This document shows positions 34,701 to 43,609 of a stretch of DNA of 64,000 nt, piece after piece. The DNA is from Cyanosarcina radialis HA8281-LM2 (GTDB lineage: Bacteria > Cyanobacteriota > Cyanobacteriia > Cyanobacteriales > CCAP-1448): positions 186,001 through 250,000 of the forward strand of contig JAHHHA010000004.1 of assembly GCA_019359615.1 (NCBI GenBank), written 5' to 3'. The translations under genes and the position numbers were made by a program. The notes under the pieces are model-generated. The model ran no database searches. It was given only the letters and a program-made list of their open reading frames with translations, and was not told where the DNA came from. Numbering within the stretch: the stretch's first letter is position 1; the number at the start of each line of letters is the position of its first letter.

Positions 34701-34815
34701 ATACTATTTATGCTTGAGTCCGCGCAGGCAGACTTTATTTGCCAAGGCTGCGGTTAAAACCGCCTGGGTAAAGTAACACGTCTTGGGTAGGGGCGCAATG
34801 CATTGTGCCCCTACA
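34701..34815. repeat. Two repeat types in the purF-nblA spacer
   Basis: 34708-34770 is GAGTCCGCGCAGGCAGACTTT...GCGGTTAAAACCGCC, seen in the opposite orientation at 62338-62388. 34787-34814 is the GTAGGGGCGCAATG palindrome, also at 51292-51319 and 63525-63552. No gene lies in 34646-34896. Confidence 0.8.
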
Positions 34816-34896
34816 GGTAATTTGGGTGTGGCAGGTATGCCAGCAAAACGGTATGAGTTGTCGTGCAGACATAATGACATCTAAATCGATCGAAGA

Positions 34897-35115
34897 TTAA
34901 CCTTCAGAGAGCAAGCCGAGAGGAAGATCGACATCTTTTCCAATCCCCCATGCTTCCTTGAGAAGTTCGCGGAAAGTCGTGGTCTGAAATAGCATGGTTT
35001 CTCGCAAATGAATCAGCAACTCCTGGGCCTCTTGCTGAGAAAGCTCTCGAACCTGACCTTCAAAGACTTGAAGCTCAAACTGCTGTTCTAGCGGTAACTG
35101 CTGGCGGATATTCAT
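34897..35115 (-). CDS. nblA: Phycobilisome degradation protein NblA
   Basis: The product is 72 residues from ATG 35115; a 17-residue upstream extension is not family-like. LPLEQQFELQVFEGQVRELS and the following SQQEAQELLIHLRETMLF match the two-helix NblA fold, ending in FRELLKEAWGI. NblA tags phycobilisomes for proteolysis during nitrogen or sulfur starvation. No clear NtcA site (GTA-N8-TAC) was found in the upstream 100 bp. The C-terminal DVDLPLGLLSEG is slightly longer than usual. Confidence 0.85.
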   Translation of the reverse strand: MNIRQQLPLEQQFELQVFEGQVRELSQQEAQELLIHLRETMLFQTTTFRELLKEAWGIGKDVDLPLGLLSEG

Positions 35116-35376
35116 AGGATTCTTGCAATTTCTGCTTATGAACTTATGTAAATAAATGTAACACATATTTTCAAAATGTTGCGATTCGTAATTTTTTATG
35201 ATAGATAATAATACTCAACATCCAAACTGGATCGAACAGCGTGGGGAATAGGGATGAGTCCGGCAAGCAAGCGATCGATCGAGGAGTAGGTGTCTTTTTT
35301 GCCAGTATTATTGGTTGAGGCTGCTAGTTTTTGCAATTAAGCAATTAACAGTTCGCAATTACCGTAGAGGCTCGGC
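35116..35376. other. Divergent spacer of nblA and amylase
   Basis: It holds both promoters and a short degenerate AGCAATTAACAGTTCGCAATT stretch of the heptamer type near 35338-35358. No further feature was recognised. Confidence 0.4.
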
Positions 35377-36855
35377 ATGGCACAACTCAATGGCACGATG
35401 ATGCAATATTTCCATTGGTATACGCCCGATCGCGGGCATCTATGGGATGAAGTCAAAAATCGCGCTACAGAATTGGCTGATGCTGGTTTTACTGCCCTGT
35501 GGCTGCCCCCAGCTTACAAAGGAGTTGGCGGCCGAAGCGATGTGGGTTATGGAGTTTACGATCTGTTCGATTTGGGGGAATTCGATCAAAAAGGGACAAT
35601 AAGAACTAAATATGGGACTAAAGAGGAGTATCTAGCCGCGATCGCCGCCCTGCATTCGGCAGGAATTGAAGTTTATGCCGATACGGTACTCAACCACAGA
35701 ATCGGTGGCGATGGTGCTGAGACTTTCAAAGCGACTCCTTATCCTCAAGACGATCGCTTAACTCCCAAAGGCAGCTTACAAGAGATTAAAAGCTACACCC
35801 ATTTCCATTTTCCCGGTCGTCAGGGTAAATATTCAACTTTTGAATGGCACTGGTGGGATTTCGATGCAGTGGATTATAACGAGTATAACCAGGGCGATCG
35901 CAGTACGGTTTATTTGGTAGAAGGCAAACTGTTTGACGATTACGTCGCCTTAGAAAAGGGCAATTTTGCCTACCTGATGGGGTGCGATCTCGACTTCCAA
36001 AACGAACGGGTGCGCAATGAAATTACCGAGTGGGGTAAGTGGTATCTCGAAACCACGGGGGTAGATGGTTTTCGGCTCGATGCCATCAAACACATTTCAG
36101 CTTGGTTCTTTCCCCGCTGGCTGGATGAAATGGAACGATTTGTCGGCAAAGATTTGTTCGTAGTCGGCGAATACTGGATACCAAAAATTAACGACTTGCA
36201 TTGGTATATCGATGTCGTCGGCAGCAGAATGGCGGTTTTTGACGTACCGTTGCATTACAACTTTCATTACGCCAGTCGTGCGGGTGGCAACTACGATATG
36301 CGGCAAATCTTAGACGGAACGCTGATGCAACAGCGATCGCTCCACGCCGTTACTTTTGTCGAAAACCACGATTCTCAACCCTTACAAGCCCTAGAATCTG
36401 TAGTCGAAGCCTGGTTTAAGCCCTTAGCCTATGCCATCATTTTGTTGCGCCAACAAGGTTATCCCTGCGTTTTTTATCCCGACTACTACGGTGCCGAATA
36501 TGAAGATTGGGGACGGGATGGCAATCGCTATAATATTTCTCTACCTTGCCATCGTTGGGCGATCGATAAATTGCTTTATGCCCGCCAAAACTATGGCTAC
36601 GGTCTTCAGTACGATTATTTAGACCATTGGAATACGATCGGGTGGACGCGATTGGGTAATGACGAACATCCCCAGGCTATGGCAGTAATTATGAGCGACG
36701 GGCCAGAAGGCTTTAAATGGATGGAAGTCGGTAAGCCCAATGCCAAATTTATCGATCTGATGGAGCAGATTAAAGACCCGGTTTACACCAACGAGTGGGG
36801 TTGGGGAAACTTCCGCTGTCGAGGCGGTTCGGTGTCGGTTTGGGTGCAACAGTGA
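35377..36855 (+). CDS. Cytoplasmic alpha-amylase, GH13 family
   Basis: The product is 492 residues with no signal peptide. It hydrolyses alpha-1,4-glucans, probably intracellular glycogen products. The four GH13 regions are visible: DTVLNHR, GFRLDAIKH (nucleophile Asp), GEYW (acid/base Glu) and FVENHDS. GTMMQYFHWYTPDRGHLW is typical of the GH13_5 type shared with Bacillus and E. coli AmyA. A stop-free frame of normal length. An ATG with no strong ribosome site follows a heptamer-like stretch. Confidence 0.94.
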   Translation: MAQLNGTMMQYFHWYTPDRGHLWDEVKNRATELADAGFTALWLPPAYKGVGGRSDVGYGVYDLFDLGEFDQKGTIRTKYGTKEEYLAAIAALHSAGIEVYADTVLNHRIGGDGAETFKATPYPQDDRLTPKGSLQEIKSYTHFHFPGRQGKYSTFEWHWWDFDAVDYNEYNQGDRSTVYLVEGKLFDDYVALEKGNFAYLMGCDLDFQNERVRNEITEWGKWYLETTGVDGFRLDAIKHISAWFFPRWLDEMERFVGKDLFVVGEYWIPKINDLHWYIDVVGSRMAVFDVPLHYNFHYASRAGGNYDMRQILDGTLMQQRSLHAVTFVENHDSQPLQALESVVEAWFKPLAYAIILLRQQGYPCVFYPDYYGAEYEDWGRDGNRYNISLPCHRWAIDKLLYARQNYGYGLQYDYLDHWNTIGWTRLGNDEHPQAMAVIMSDGPEGFKWMEVGKPNAKFIDLMEQIKDPVYTNEWGWGNFRCRGGSVSVWVQQ

Positions 36856-36861
36856 CCGCAA

Positions 36862-36890
36862 CAATTCGCAATTGCCAATTCGCAATTCGC
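36862..36890. repeat. AATTCGC heptamer cluster
   Basis: ACAATTCGCAATTGCCAATT is followed by CGCAATTCGC. It lies directly after the amylase stop codon. At 36925-36957 GCCTAGACGGCTATCCCACAA is a partial copy of the CCCACAAGAATT family. Confidence 0.8.
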
Positions 36891-36969
36891 AGTAAATCCA
36901 ACGGCTTCACTGACCTACACTCATGACAAGCCTAGACGGCTATCCCACAATTCATGAATGGCCTTCTTT

Positions 36970-37641
36970 TTATGCTGCTGTTTCGATTAACTCCGGGCTG
37001 TCGTGAGTTGTCTTATTTACCAATGTTCTCACGGGATAAGCTGCCATCTGCTCGGCTGGATAAGCGCTCAATAGGGGCTGTAGCAATTCTGGCTTTTGTA
37101 CCCCTGGATCGAGCCACAAATCGTAGTCTTGCGGATGGAGAATTACTGGCATTCGATCGTGAATCGGTTGCATCAGATCGTTAGCCGCTGTGGTGATAAT
37201 CGTACAGGATTCTATTATTTCGCCTTCTGCACTTTCCCAATGTTCCCACAACCCAGCCAAGCCAAAAGGCTGTTTGTCTGGCAAATGAATATAAAATGGT
37301 TGCTTTTTACCTGCCAAGTGCTGCCACTCGTAAAATCCATCAGCTACCACCAAACAACGCCGTCGCTTGAAAGCCGATCGAAAAGAGGGTTTTTCTGCTA
37401 CTGTTTCGGCTCTAGCATTAATTAATTTAGCGCCCATTTTCTTATCTTTCGACCAACTGGGAATCAAGCCCCAATAAAGCATTTTGAACTGTCTTTTTTC
37501 TGATTCTTCAGGCTTGATAACCGTTCCCACCATTTGGGTAGGAGCAACATTATAGCGGGGACTCAATTCAGGAACGTCCTTCAAGTCAAAGGCTTGGGCG
37601 ATCGCTTCACTATCATGACTTTGGGTGAATCTGCCACACAT
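36970..37641 (-). CDS. SRAP-domain (HMCES/YedK-like) protein
   Basis: The product is 223 residues. It forms a covalent bond with abasic sites in single-stranded DNA, protecting them. Met is followed by Cys2 (MCGRFTQS), which becomes the N-terminal catalytic Cys. PRYNVAPTQMVG, WGLIPSWSKD, INARAETVAEKPSFR, GFYEWQ (Glu) and HDRMPVIL (His) complete the active site. Length is standard. It is monocistronic, convergent with the amylase. Confidence 0.94.
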   Translation of the reverse strand: MCGRFTQSHDSEAIAQAFDLKDVPELSPRYNVAPTQMVGTVIKPEESEKRQFKMLYWGLIPSWSKDKKMGAKLINARAETVAEKPSFRSAFKRRRCLVVADGFYEWQHLAGKKQPFYIHLPDKQPFGLAGLWEHWESAEGEIIESCTIITTAANDLMQPIHDRMPVILHPQDYDLWLDPGVQKPELLQPLLSAYPAEQMAAYPVRTLVNKTTHDSPELIETAA

Positions 37642-37782
37642 AATATAATTCCCCTAAAGCGTTGAAAATCATCTTTTTCCTTAACTAATTATAGCAACTA
37701 TTGAAAGCGATCTGCTAATATTATCTAGCTTGTTTTTGGCAGGCAATCGCCTTTTTTTGACTGCGATTTCACTTCTGCAACT

Positions 37783-38247
37783 ATGATTCATCGCGATCGA
37801 CTAATCCAATGTCTCAACTCGATCTCATGGCGCGATCGAGCAGTTATTACCAGTGAAGCATTTTCTTTAATTGAAGAACATATTGAAAAAATGCGTTATG
37901 TCATACCTCGCATTATGGCAAGGCAAAATCTAAATGAAGACGAAGCTCATGGCTTTGCCCAGGCAGCAGGAAGCGATTCTTTGGAATATGGGGATTTGTT
38001 AGATAAACTCTTCGCAGATGCAGATTTTGCAGGCGCAGGAATTAGACATTCTTTGATAGCATCGATCGCTGCTGGCTATTGCTGGCATCTAGACCCTGAA
38101 TTGAACGATCTTCCGAACCCTTGGATTCCTTTCTTAGCATTAATTGAAATGGGTTACACAGTAACTACTGACGCTTCGTTAGAAGGCGATGAAGTTTTCT
38201 TGCTAGTCGGATACAAGAACGGGATAGCTCGTTTTCTTATAATTTAA
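37783..38247 (+). CDS. Hypothetical protein
   Basis: The product is 154 residues, soluble. MIHRDRLIQCLNSISWRDRAV is followed by a helical part (LIEEHIEKMRYVIPRIMARQNL) and a C-terminal half with GYCWHLDPELNDLPNPWIPF. No recognised motif. The relatively high aromatic content and the absence of partners give no functional clue. It is isolated between the SRAP gene and a repeat-bearing spacer. Confidence 0.6.
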   Translation: MIHRDRLIQCLNSISWRDRAVITSEAFSLIEEHIEKMRYVIPRIMARQNLNEDEAHGFAQAAGSDSLEYGDLLDKLFADADFAGAGIRHSLIASIAAGYCWHLDPELNDLPNPWIPFLALIEMGYTVTTDASLEGDEVFLLVGYKNGIARFLII

Positions 38248-38364
38248 ACAAAGATTTTCAGTTGAAGGTTTCTGCAAGAACTTATATCTGCCATGTCACA
38301 TAACGATTTCTTACCGATGAGGCAGAAATCGGTAGTGGGTTTAGAGCAAGCATCGATCGAAACT

Positions 38365-38395
38365 GCGAATTGCGAATTGGCAATTGCGAATTGTC
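38365..38395. repeat. GCGAATT heptamer cluster
   Basis: TGCGAATTGCGAATTGG is followed by CAATTGCGAATTGTC. It lies upstream of the DUF751 gene. Confidence 0.8.
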
Positions 38396-38468
38396 TTGAG
38401 CGATCGCGGCGGAATTCTGACTCGATCGGTTACTATTGACTGTAGCTTATGCAGACTGCCCTAGAATT

Positions 38469-38672
38469 ATGAAAGACCTTTGGAGTACCATCTCTCGCTA
38501 TCCCCGCTTCTTGTTAATCGTGATTGCGGGAGTATTCTTTGCCTTATTCGGGTGGTCGGCTCCTTTGTGGAAACGCCCGACCACGGCGATCGCCATGGTA
38601 GTTTTTTTGGTAGCTAGTATCAGCTTTATAGCTCTCACCTTGCAAGCCATGTTGGGATTGAATGCGCCTTAA
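38469..38672 (+). CDS. DUF751 small membrane protein
   Basis: The product is 67 residues from ATG 38469 (MKDLWSTISRYPRFL); an upstream TTG at 38436 is not used. There are two membrane helices (about 13-30 and 42-60) with KRPTTAIAMVVFL and TLQAMLGLNAP. DUF751 proteins are cyanobacterial/plastid and commonly lie next to rbfA, as here (103 bp upstream). Function unknown. Confidence 0.88.
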   Translation: MKDLWSTISRYPRFLLIVIAGVFFALFGWSAPLWKRPTTAIAMVVFLVASISFIALTLQAMLGLNAP

Positions 38673-38775
38673 GGCGCTTAGCGATACGTGCGGAGTACGC
38701 GCTGCGCGATCGCCCAGTAATTTAGCATTTGGGTAGAGTTACGATCTCTACCTCCATCGAAAGAGGTAAACTCCT

Positions 38776-39153
38776 ATGGCTACAAGTCGTCGAGTCTCTC
38801 GCGTTGCCGAACTAATTAAACGCGAAGTCAGTCAAATGTTACTCCACGGGATCAAAGACGATCGCGTCGGCACGGGTATGGTCAGCGTTACCGATGTAGC
38901 CGTATCGGGAGATTTGCAACACGCCAAAATCTTCGTTAGCATCTACGGCACCGATGAAGCCAGAACCGAAACCATGGCTGGGTTAAAATCGGCAACCGGG
39001 TACGTTCGTAGCGAACTCGGTCAAAGAATTAGGTTGCGTCGCACCCCAGAAGTAGTGTTTCTCGAAGATCGATCGCTAGAAAGAGGCGATCGCATTCTCT
39101 CGCTATTAAACCAAATCGGCCAGCGGGGAGAGGGGAAAGAGAGCGAAGAGTGA
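38776..39153 (+). CDS. rbfA: 30S ribosome-binding factor A
   Basis: The product is 125 residues. It binds the free 30S subunit and is needed for 16S rRNA processing and cold growth. [21 protein letters not shown] opens the KH-like fold, with ISV-type strands [10 protein letters not shown] and [20 protein letters not shown]. The last ten residues (RGEGKESEE) run into repeat DNA that follows the stop, so the C-terminus may have been altered by it. Confidence 0.96.
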   Translation: MATSRRVSRVAELIKREVSQMLLHGIKDDRVGTGMVSVTDVAVSGDLQHAKIFVSIYGTDEARTETMAGLKSATGYVRSELGQRIRLRRTPEVVFLEDRSLERGDRILSLLNQIGQRGEGKESEE

Positions 39154-39294
39154 GGAGAGGGGGAGATGGGGAGATGGGGAGATGGGGAGATGGGGAGATG
39201 GGGAGATGGGGAGAGAATTCTTCATTCCACACTTGACACTTGATACTTCTTCAACTTCTGAACTCCTGAAATTCTGAACTCCTGAACTCCTACC
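39154..39294. repeat. GAGATGGGG array and GAACTCCT repeats
   Basis: About six tandem GAGATGGGG units (39160-39213) are followed by ACTTGAC-type and GAACTCCT units to 39292. The spacer separates rbfA from the convergent ABC ATPase gene. Confidence 0.9.
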
Positions 39295-40338
39295 TTAAAA
39301 CACCCTAATCGCTCCATCTAAGACAAACAATTGCACTGGCGTACCTACAGGCAAGGCTGGGACTTTAGGGGTGCGGGCGTGAAGTTCTCTGCCAGAGGGA
39401 GTTTGCAAGCAGTAGCGGTACTCGCGTCCGAGGAATTGACGATCGCGAATTACTACTTCCGCACTCGGATCGGCTTGGAGAATCAAGTCTTCCTCGCGGA
39501 TCATTAATTCTCCCTTTTCCACGGCGATATTTTCCGAACTTAAAGTAAAAGCGCCGATTTCGGTTTCCCAAATTCCCGACTGGATGCACCGCGCGGGCAA
39601 GAAGTTCGCTTGGGTGACGAATTCAGCGACAAACCGCGAAACGGGTTGAGTGTAAATTTCTTCTGGCGTGCCGATTTGTTCGATCCGCCCTTGTCGCATC
39701 ACCGCGACTCGATCGCAGATGGCTAGGGCTTCTTCTTGGTCGTGAGTGACAAAAACGGCTGATATTCCGGTTTTTTTCAAAATTTCTCGCAATTCCTCCC
39801 GCAGCCTCAAGCGCACTTGCTGGTCTAAATTGCTCAGAGGTTCGTCTAACAGCACCATTGCTGGTTGCGGTGCAAGCGCCCTGGCTAAAGCCACCCGCTG
39901 CTGCTGTCCGCCAGAAATTTCGTAAGGATAGCGGTGTTCTAGCCCTCCCAATCTAACTAGTGCGATCGCTTCTTGGGTTCGTTGTCGGCGTTGTTTTTTC
40001 TCTAAATTTGGCAACCCAAAGGCAATATTTTCTGCGACCGTCAGATGCGGAAAAAGAGCATAGTCTTGAAATACCATCCCTAACTGCCGCTGTTCTGGCG
40101 GTATCCAACACTTAGCACTGGCAACTACTTGGCCCCCGATCTCGATGCTTCCAGTTTGCGATCGCTCGAATCCTGCAATCAGTCTCAAAAGCGTAGTTTT
40201 ACCGCAGCCAGACGGCCCTAGCAATCCCAAGATATCCCCTCGATTCAAAGTTAGTGTTGCATCTGCCACCGCTGGCAGTTGAGTTGCAGCAAATTGCTTG
40301 GTTACACTTTCTAAACGCAGAATCGGAGTTGGTGTCAT
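39295..40338 (-). CDS. ABC transporter ATP-binding protein, ferric iron type
   Basis: The product is 347 residues from ATG 40338 (MTPTPILRLESVTKQF); the longer frame upstream includes repeat DNA. Walker A GPSGCGKTT, Q-loop VFQDYALFPHL, signature SGGQQQRVALARAL and Walker B MVLLDEPLSNLD are intact. The C-terminal TOBE-like region is present (about 240-347). It energises iron uptake together with the permease at 40469 and the binding protein at 42235. Homologous to FbpC/FutC. Confidence 0.92.
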   Translation of the reverse strand: MTPTPILRLESVTKQFAATQLPAVADATLTLNRGDILGLLGPSGCGKTTLLRLIAGFERSQTGSIEIGGQVVASAKCWIPPEQRQLGMVFQDYALFPHLTVAENIAFGLPNLEKKQRRQRTQEAIALVRLGGLEHRYPYEISGGQQQRVALARALAPQPAMVLLDEPLSNLDQQVRLRLREELREILKKTGISAVFVTHDQEEALAICDRVAVMRQGRIEQIGTPEEIYTQPVSRFVAEFVTQANFLPARCIQSGIWETEIGAFTLSSENIAVEKGELMIREEDLILQADPSAEVVIRDRQFLGREYRYCLQTPSGRELHARTPKVPALPVGTPVQLFVLDGAIRVF

Positions 40339-40468
40339 TTGTCCTTGGTAATTGGGCATGGGGCATGGGGCATCGGGCATCGGGCATCCCATCGAATTCT
40401 GTAGGGGGAAAGCATTTGGGCGATAACTTAATTGTTTGAACCAGTCTTCGTTTGCCAAATGCTTTGCC
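40339..40468. repeat. GGGCATG/GGGCATC repeat in ABC operon spacer
   Basis: Five near-tandem GGGCAT units (40357-40389) lie between permease and ATPase genes. It is in frame with, but upstream of, the chosen ATPase start. Confidence 0.75.
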
Positions 40469-42160
40469 CTACCCAACCTTTTGATGTCGTTCTTGCAGGA
40501 GCAAAAATAAAGTGGAGCCAAAACAAACTGAAAGCATTGCCAAAGAACCAGCGGCGGCTTCGGCAAACGAGACGTTTTCAGTAGCTTGCCAAATTTGGGT
40601 AGCCAGAGTTTCAAACCCGATGGGAGCGAGCAGGAGGGTAGCTGGTAGTTCTTTGATCGCGGTGAGAAATATCAGCGCAATCCCGGACAAAATGCCAGGG
40701 CGCACTAGGGGGAGGGTGATTTCTTTGAGAATTTGCCATTGATTTCTACCGAGCAAGCGGGCTGATTCTTCTAGTTGGGGATTGACTTGCAATAAAGAAC
40801 TCCGCACCGTGCCGACAGATTGGGGCAGAAACAATACTAAGTAGGCAAAAATCAGCATGGGCAGAGTTTGATAGAGCCAGGGCAGGTAGTTGGCTCCAAA
40901 GAAAACTAACGACAGAGCGATCGCAATTCCAGGTAAACCAAAACCGATGTAGGTCATGCGTTCGACTATTGCCGTGAGGCGACTGGGAAAGCGCACCGCT
41001 AAAATTGCTACTGGCAAGGCAAATAAGGTAGCGACTACTGCTGCTAGAGTTGATGCTCCCATTGAATTCATGACGGCTGAGAGCAAGTTAGGAAAGGTGG
41101 CGCTGGTAGTTAAACCCCGGATCAGCCAGAAGATCGTAATCCCGATGGGCAAGACTAAACTCAAACCGACTAGGGCAATACAAAAACCCAATGCCAACCA
41201 CTTCCAAGCACCTAGTTTGGCGAGCTTGACGCATCGCCCCCCAGCAGAACCCCGACTGTAGTAAGCCGCCCGCGACCTAGCTTTTTGTTCTAGCCACAAG
41301 ATGACTGCAATCAGCCCTACTAACATCAAGGCCGAAGCCGCCGCTGCATGGCGATCGAAACTAGTTTTGTACTGTAAAAAAATCACCCTGGTGAAAGCAT
41401 CGAATTGCATCAGCGAGGGCGTACCAAAATCTCGCAGGGCGTATAACGCCACTAGCAAACCTCCAGCTACTAAAGAAGGGCGCAACTGAGGCAGAACCAC
41501 CTGAAAAAAAGTCGCTCTGGGGCTTCGTCCCAAGCAGCAAGCCGCTTCTTCTAAACTCGGATCGATTCCTTGCAGTCCAGAACGGACGCTCAACAACAGA
41601 TATGGATAGGTAAATAGCGTCATGGCCAATACCGTTCCTGGCAAACCGTAAATCGAGGGTAATTCTTGCACTCCTAGAGGTTCTAGCAGCATTTGTAACA
41701 GGCTACCTCGCGGACCGAAAGCGGCAATTAGGGTAAAACTACCGACATAACTGGGAACTGCTAGGGGTAAAGTCGTAGCCACCAGCCAAAATTTTCGTCC
41801 TGGTAAATCTGTCCGCACCGTCAACCAGGCTAGGGGAACAGCTATTAAGGCCGAACAGGTAGTGACGATCGCAGCTAAGGCGGCACTATTAAATAGCACC
41901 TGGAGAGTGCGGGGACGGGTTATGAATTTAACCAGTTCTTCCCCGCTAGCACCAAGGGTACGAACGACTAGATAGATTAGGGGTAAAGTAATAGCGATCG
42001 CTACCACTGTTGCCAGCATCGATAGCAATAGGGGCGGACGAGCGTTTTTTATCGCCTGAAATAAACGTAAGACTAGCGATCGAGCGCGATCTTTCCCGCT
42101 AGCCGTTTGGATTTTTTTGTCCTTTTGAAACGATCTTTTTACGTCTAAATCAGTTTTCAA
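40469..42160 (-). CDS. Ferric iron ABC transporter permease, two-domain
   Basis: The product is 563 residues with about 12 membrane helices in two homologous halves. Each half has an EAA-type loop that docks on the ATPase: EEAACCLGRSPRATFF and EESARLLGRNQWQIL. This duplicated permease type is typical of FbpB/FutB. The N-terminal 40 residues are basic and cytoplasmic. Between binding-protein gene (74-bp gap) and ATPase gene (130-bp gap), same strand. Confidence 0.93.
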   Translation of the reverse strand: MKTDLDVKRSFQKDKKIQTASGKDRARSLVLRLFQAIKNARPPLLLSMLATVVAIAITLPLIYLVVRTLGASGEELVKFITRPRTLQVLFNSAALAAIVTTCSALIAVPLAWLTVRTDLPGRKFWLVATTLPLAVPSYVGSFTLIAAFGPRGSLLQMLLEPLGVQELPSIYGLPGTVLAMTLFTYPYLLLSVRSGLQGIDPSLEEAACCLGRSPRATFFQVVLPQLRPSLVAGGLLVALYALRDFGTPSLMQFDAFTRVIFLQYKTSFDRHAAAASALMLVGLIAVILWLEQKARSRAAYYSRGSAGGRCVKLAKLGAWKWLALGFCIALVGLSLVLPIGITIFWLIRGLTTSATFPNLLSAVMNSMGASTLAAVVATLFALPVAILAVRFPSRLTAIVERMTYIGFGLPGIAIALSLVFFGANYLPWLYQTLPMLIFAYLVLFLPQSVGTVRSSLLQVNPQLEESARLLGRNQWQILKEITLPLVRPGILSGIALIFLTAIKELPATLLLAPIGFETLATQIWQATENVSFAEAAAGSLAMLSVCFGSTLFLLLQERHQKVG

Positions 42161-42234
42161 GCTTCACAGCACCCCTACTTTTCTAGCAGCTTTAATGTTC
42201 CCCTTTTGACTTTTGATTTTTGACTTTTGACTTT

Positions 42235-43281
42235 CTACAGCACTCCCGTTTCTTCCAATAGTTTTAAAGTGCCTTGCAAATCGTTCAAATCGCTCAAATC
42301 GACTTTCGGACTTTTAATTTCCTCTAAACTCTTCAACTTACTAGCAGTCGGCACGCCTTTAGTTAAGGGATACTCAAAAGTCTTAGTAGCAAAGTATTCT
42401 TGCCCCTCTTGAGATAGCATGAATTCGACAAATTTTTGAGCGGTTTCCGGCTGTTTGGCACTGTTAAGAATTGCTATTCCAGCAACATTAATTATCGAGC
42501 CGACATCATTAAAGTAGTGATGCGCCACGGGAATTTGCGGGTTTTCTTGTTTGGACTTTTCTAAGTAGTAATGATTGATAAATCCGACCGCAATTTCTCC
42601 CTTAGATAAAGCATCCAAAATTTGGACGTTGTTGCCATAAGTTTTGACGTTGTTGGCTTTAATTCCTGCTAGCCATTGTTTGGCTTTCTCTTCTCCCTGA
42701 GATACTCTGAGGGCGGTTACAAAAGATTGAAACGAGCCATTAGTGGGTGCCCAGCCAATTTTGCCTTTCCATTTAGGATCGGTAAAACCAAAAACCGAAT
42801 TGGGTAAATCGGCGGGTTTGACCAGCTTAGTATTGTAATCAGCGGTGCGGGCGCGACCGGATATTCCTACCCAATTACCTGCTGGAGAACGAAAACGTTC
42901 GTCCACTTGGTTTAGAAGCGAAGCGGGTAACGGTGCTGCTAATCCAGCTTTTTGAACTGCTCCTAGTGCCCCTGCATCTTGCCCAAAGAACAAGTCAGCG
43001 GGGCTATTTTTGCCTTCTTCTTGCAGGGCGGCTGCCAGTTCGGCCGTATCTCCATAGCGGACTTTAACTTTGACTCCTGTTTCCTTCTCAAACTGTTGGA
43101 TCAGCGGGCCGATTAGTTTCTCGTTCCGACCGGAGTAAACTACCAACTCTTTGGCCGAGGAACCGCTGTTTGTGGGCGGTGCGGCTGAAGTGTTAGTATT
43201 GTTACCGTTGCTACAAGCGATCGCCAGCGAACCGCTAACTGTTGCTAGCCCTAACAGGGACAAAATTTTCCGACGTTTCAC
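42235..43281 (-). CDS. Iron(III)-binding lipoprotein of the ABC importer
   Basis: The product is 348 residues. The GTG start at 43281 has GGAG about 7 bp upstream. A lipobox (SGSLAIAC) at about residue 23 is followed by a Ser/Thr/Asn linker. The binding domain has ELVVYSGRNEKLIGPL, ADLFFGQDAGALG and AVGFINHYYLEKSK, matching FbpA-type iron proteins with Tyr ligands. It is the first gene of the operon. A palindrome lies in its leader. Confidence 0.92.
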   Translation of the reverse strand: MKRRKILSLLGLATVSGSLAIACSNGNNTNTSAAPPTNSGSSAKELVVYSGRNEKLIGPLIQQFEKETGVKVKVRYGDTAELAAALQEEGKNSPADLFFGQDAGALGAVQKAGLAAPLPASLLNQVDERFRSPAGNWVGISGRARTADYNTKLVKPADLPNSVFGFTDPKWKGKIGWAPTNGSFQSFVTALRVSQGEEKAKQWLAGIKANNVKTYGNNVQILDALSKGEIAVGFINHYYLEKSKQENPQIPVAHHYFNDVGSIINVAGIAILNSAKQPETAQKFVEFMLSQEGQEYFATKTFEYPLTKGVPTASKLKSLEEIKSPKVDLSDLNDLQGTLKLLEETGVL

Positions 43282-43303
43282 GCGCTTCTCCAGTTTAAAA
43301 TCT

Positions 43304-43320
43304 TTAAGAATTTTTCTTAA
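43304..43320. promoter_or_regulatory. Perfect 7-3-7 palindrome before the iron operon
   Basis: TTAAGAA-TTT-TTCTTAA lies 22 bp upstream of the GTG start. Position fits an operator. It is not a close match to the classical Fur box, so the regulator is uncertain. Confidence 0.45.
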
Positions 43321-43609
43321 CTATGTTTTCAGATTGAAAAGACTCTATTCCCTATCTGGAGATCGATCGGAAATAGATAAGATGCTATTTGTTAATTAAC
43401 AGGGTATCTAATAGCTATCTTTGACTATAAGGTATTTAAGAACCTTTGTCAAAATTACTGCAATTAATTCTCAACTGATTGGACGAAGAAAAGAGGGCAC
43501 AAATTATTAACCCTTGTAGGAGCGCAATAGACATCTCCAGAAATTAAGCTCACGGGCAGACTGGATGACTACCCCACAAGAATTGTTGGCAGATGTCTGA
43601 TGAAAAAAG

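Noticed and set aside
34711-34900. CRISPR array considered for the repeat-rich spacers
   Set aside because: Repeats are palindromes or short tandem units without regular unique spacers; no Cas gene is present.
35116-35250. NtcA box for nblA
   Set aside because: GTA-N8-TAC could not be found in the upstream region; only A/T-rich sequence was seen.
39154-39294. GAGATGGGG array considered as an origin or telomere-like structure
   Set aside because: The same nonamer occurs in several spacers and inside pncB, so it behaves as a dispersed simple repeat.
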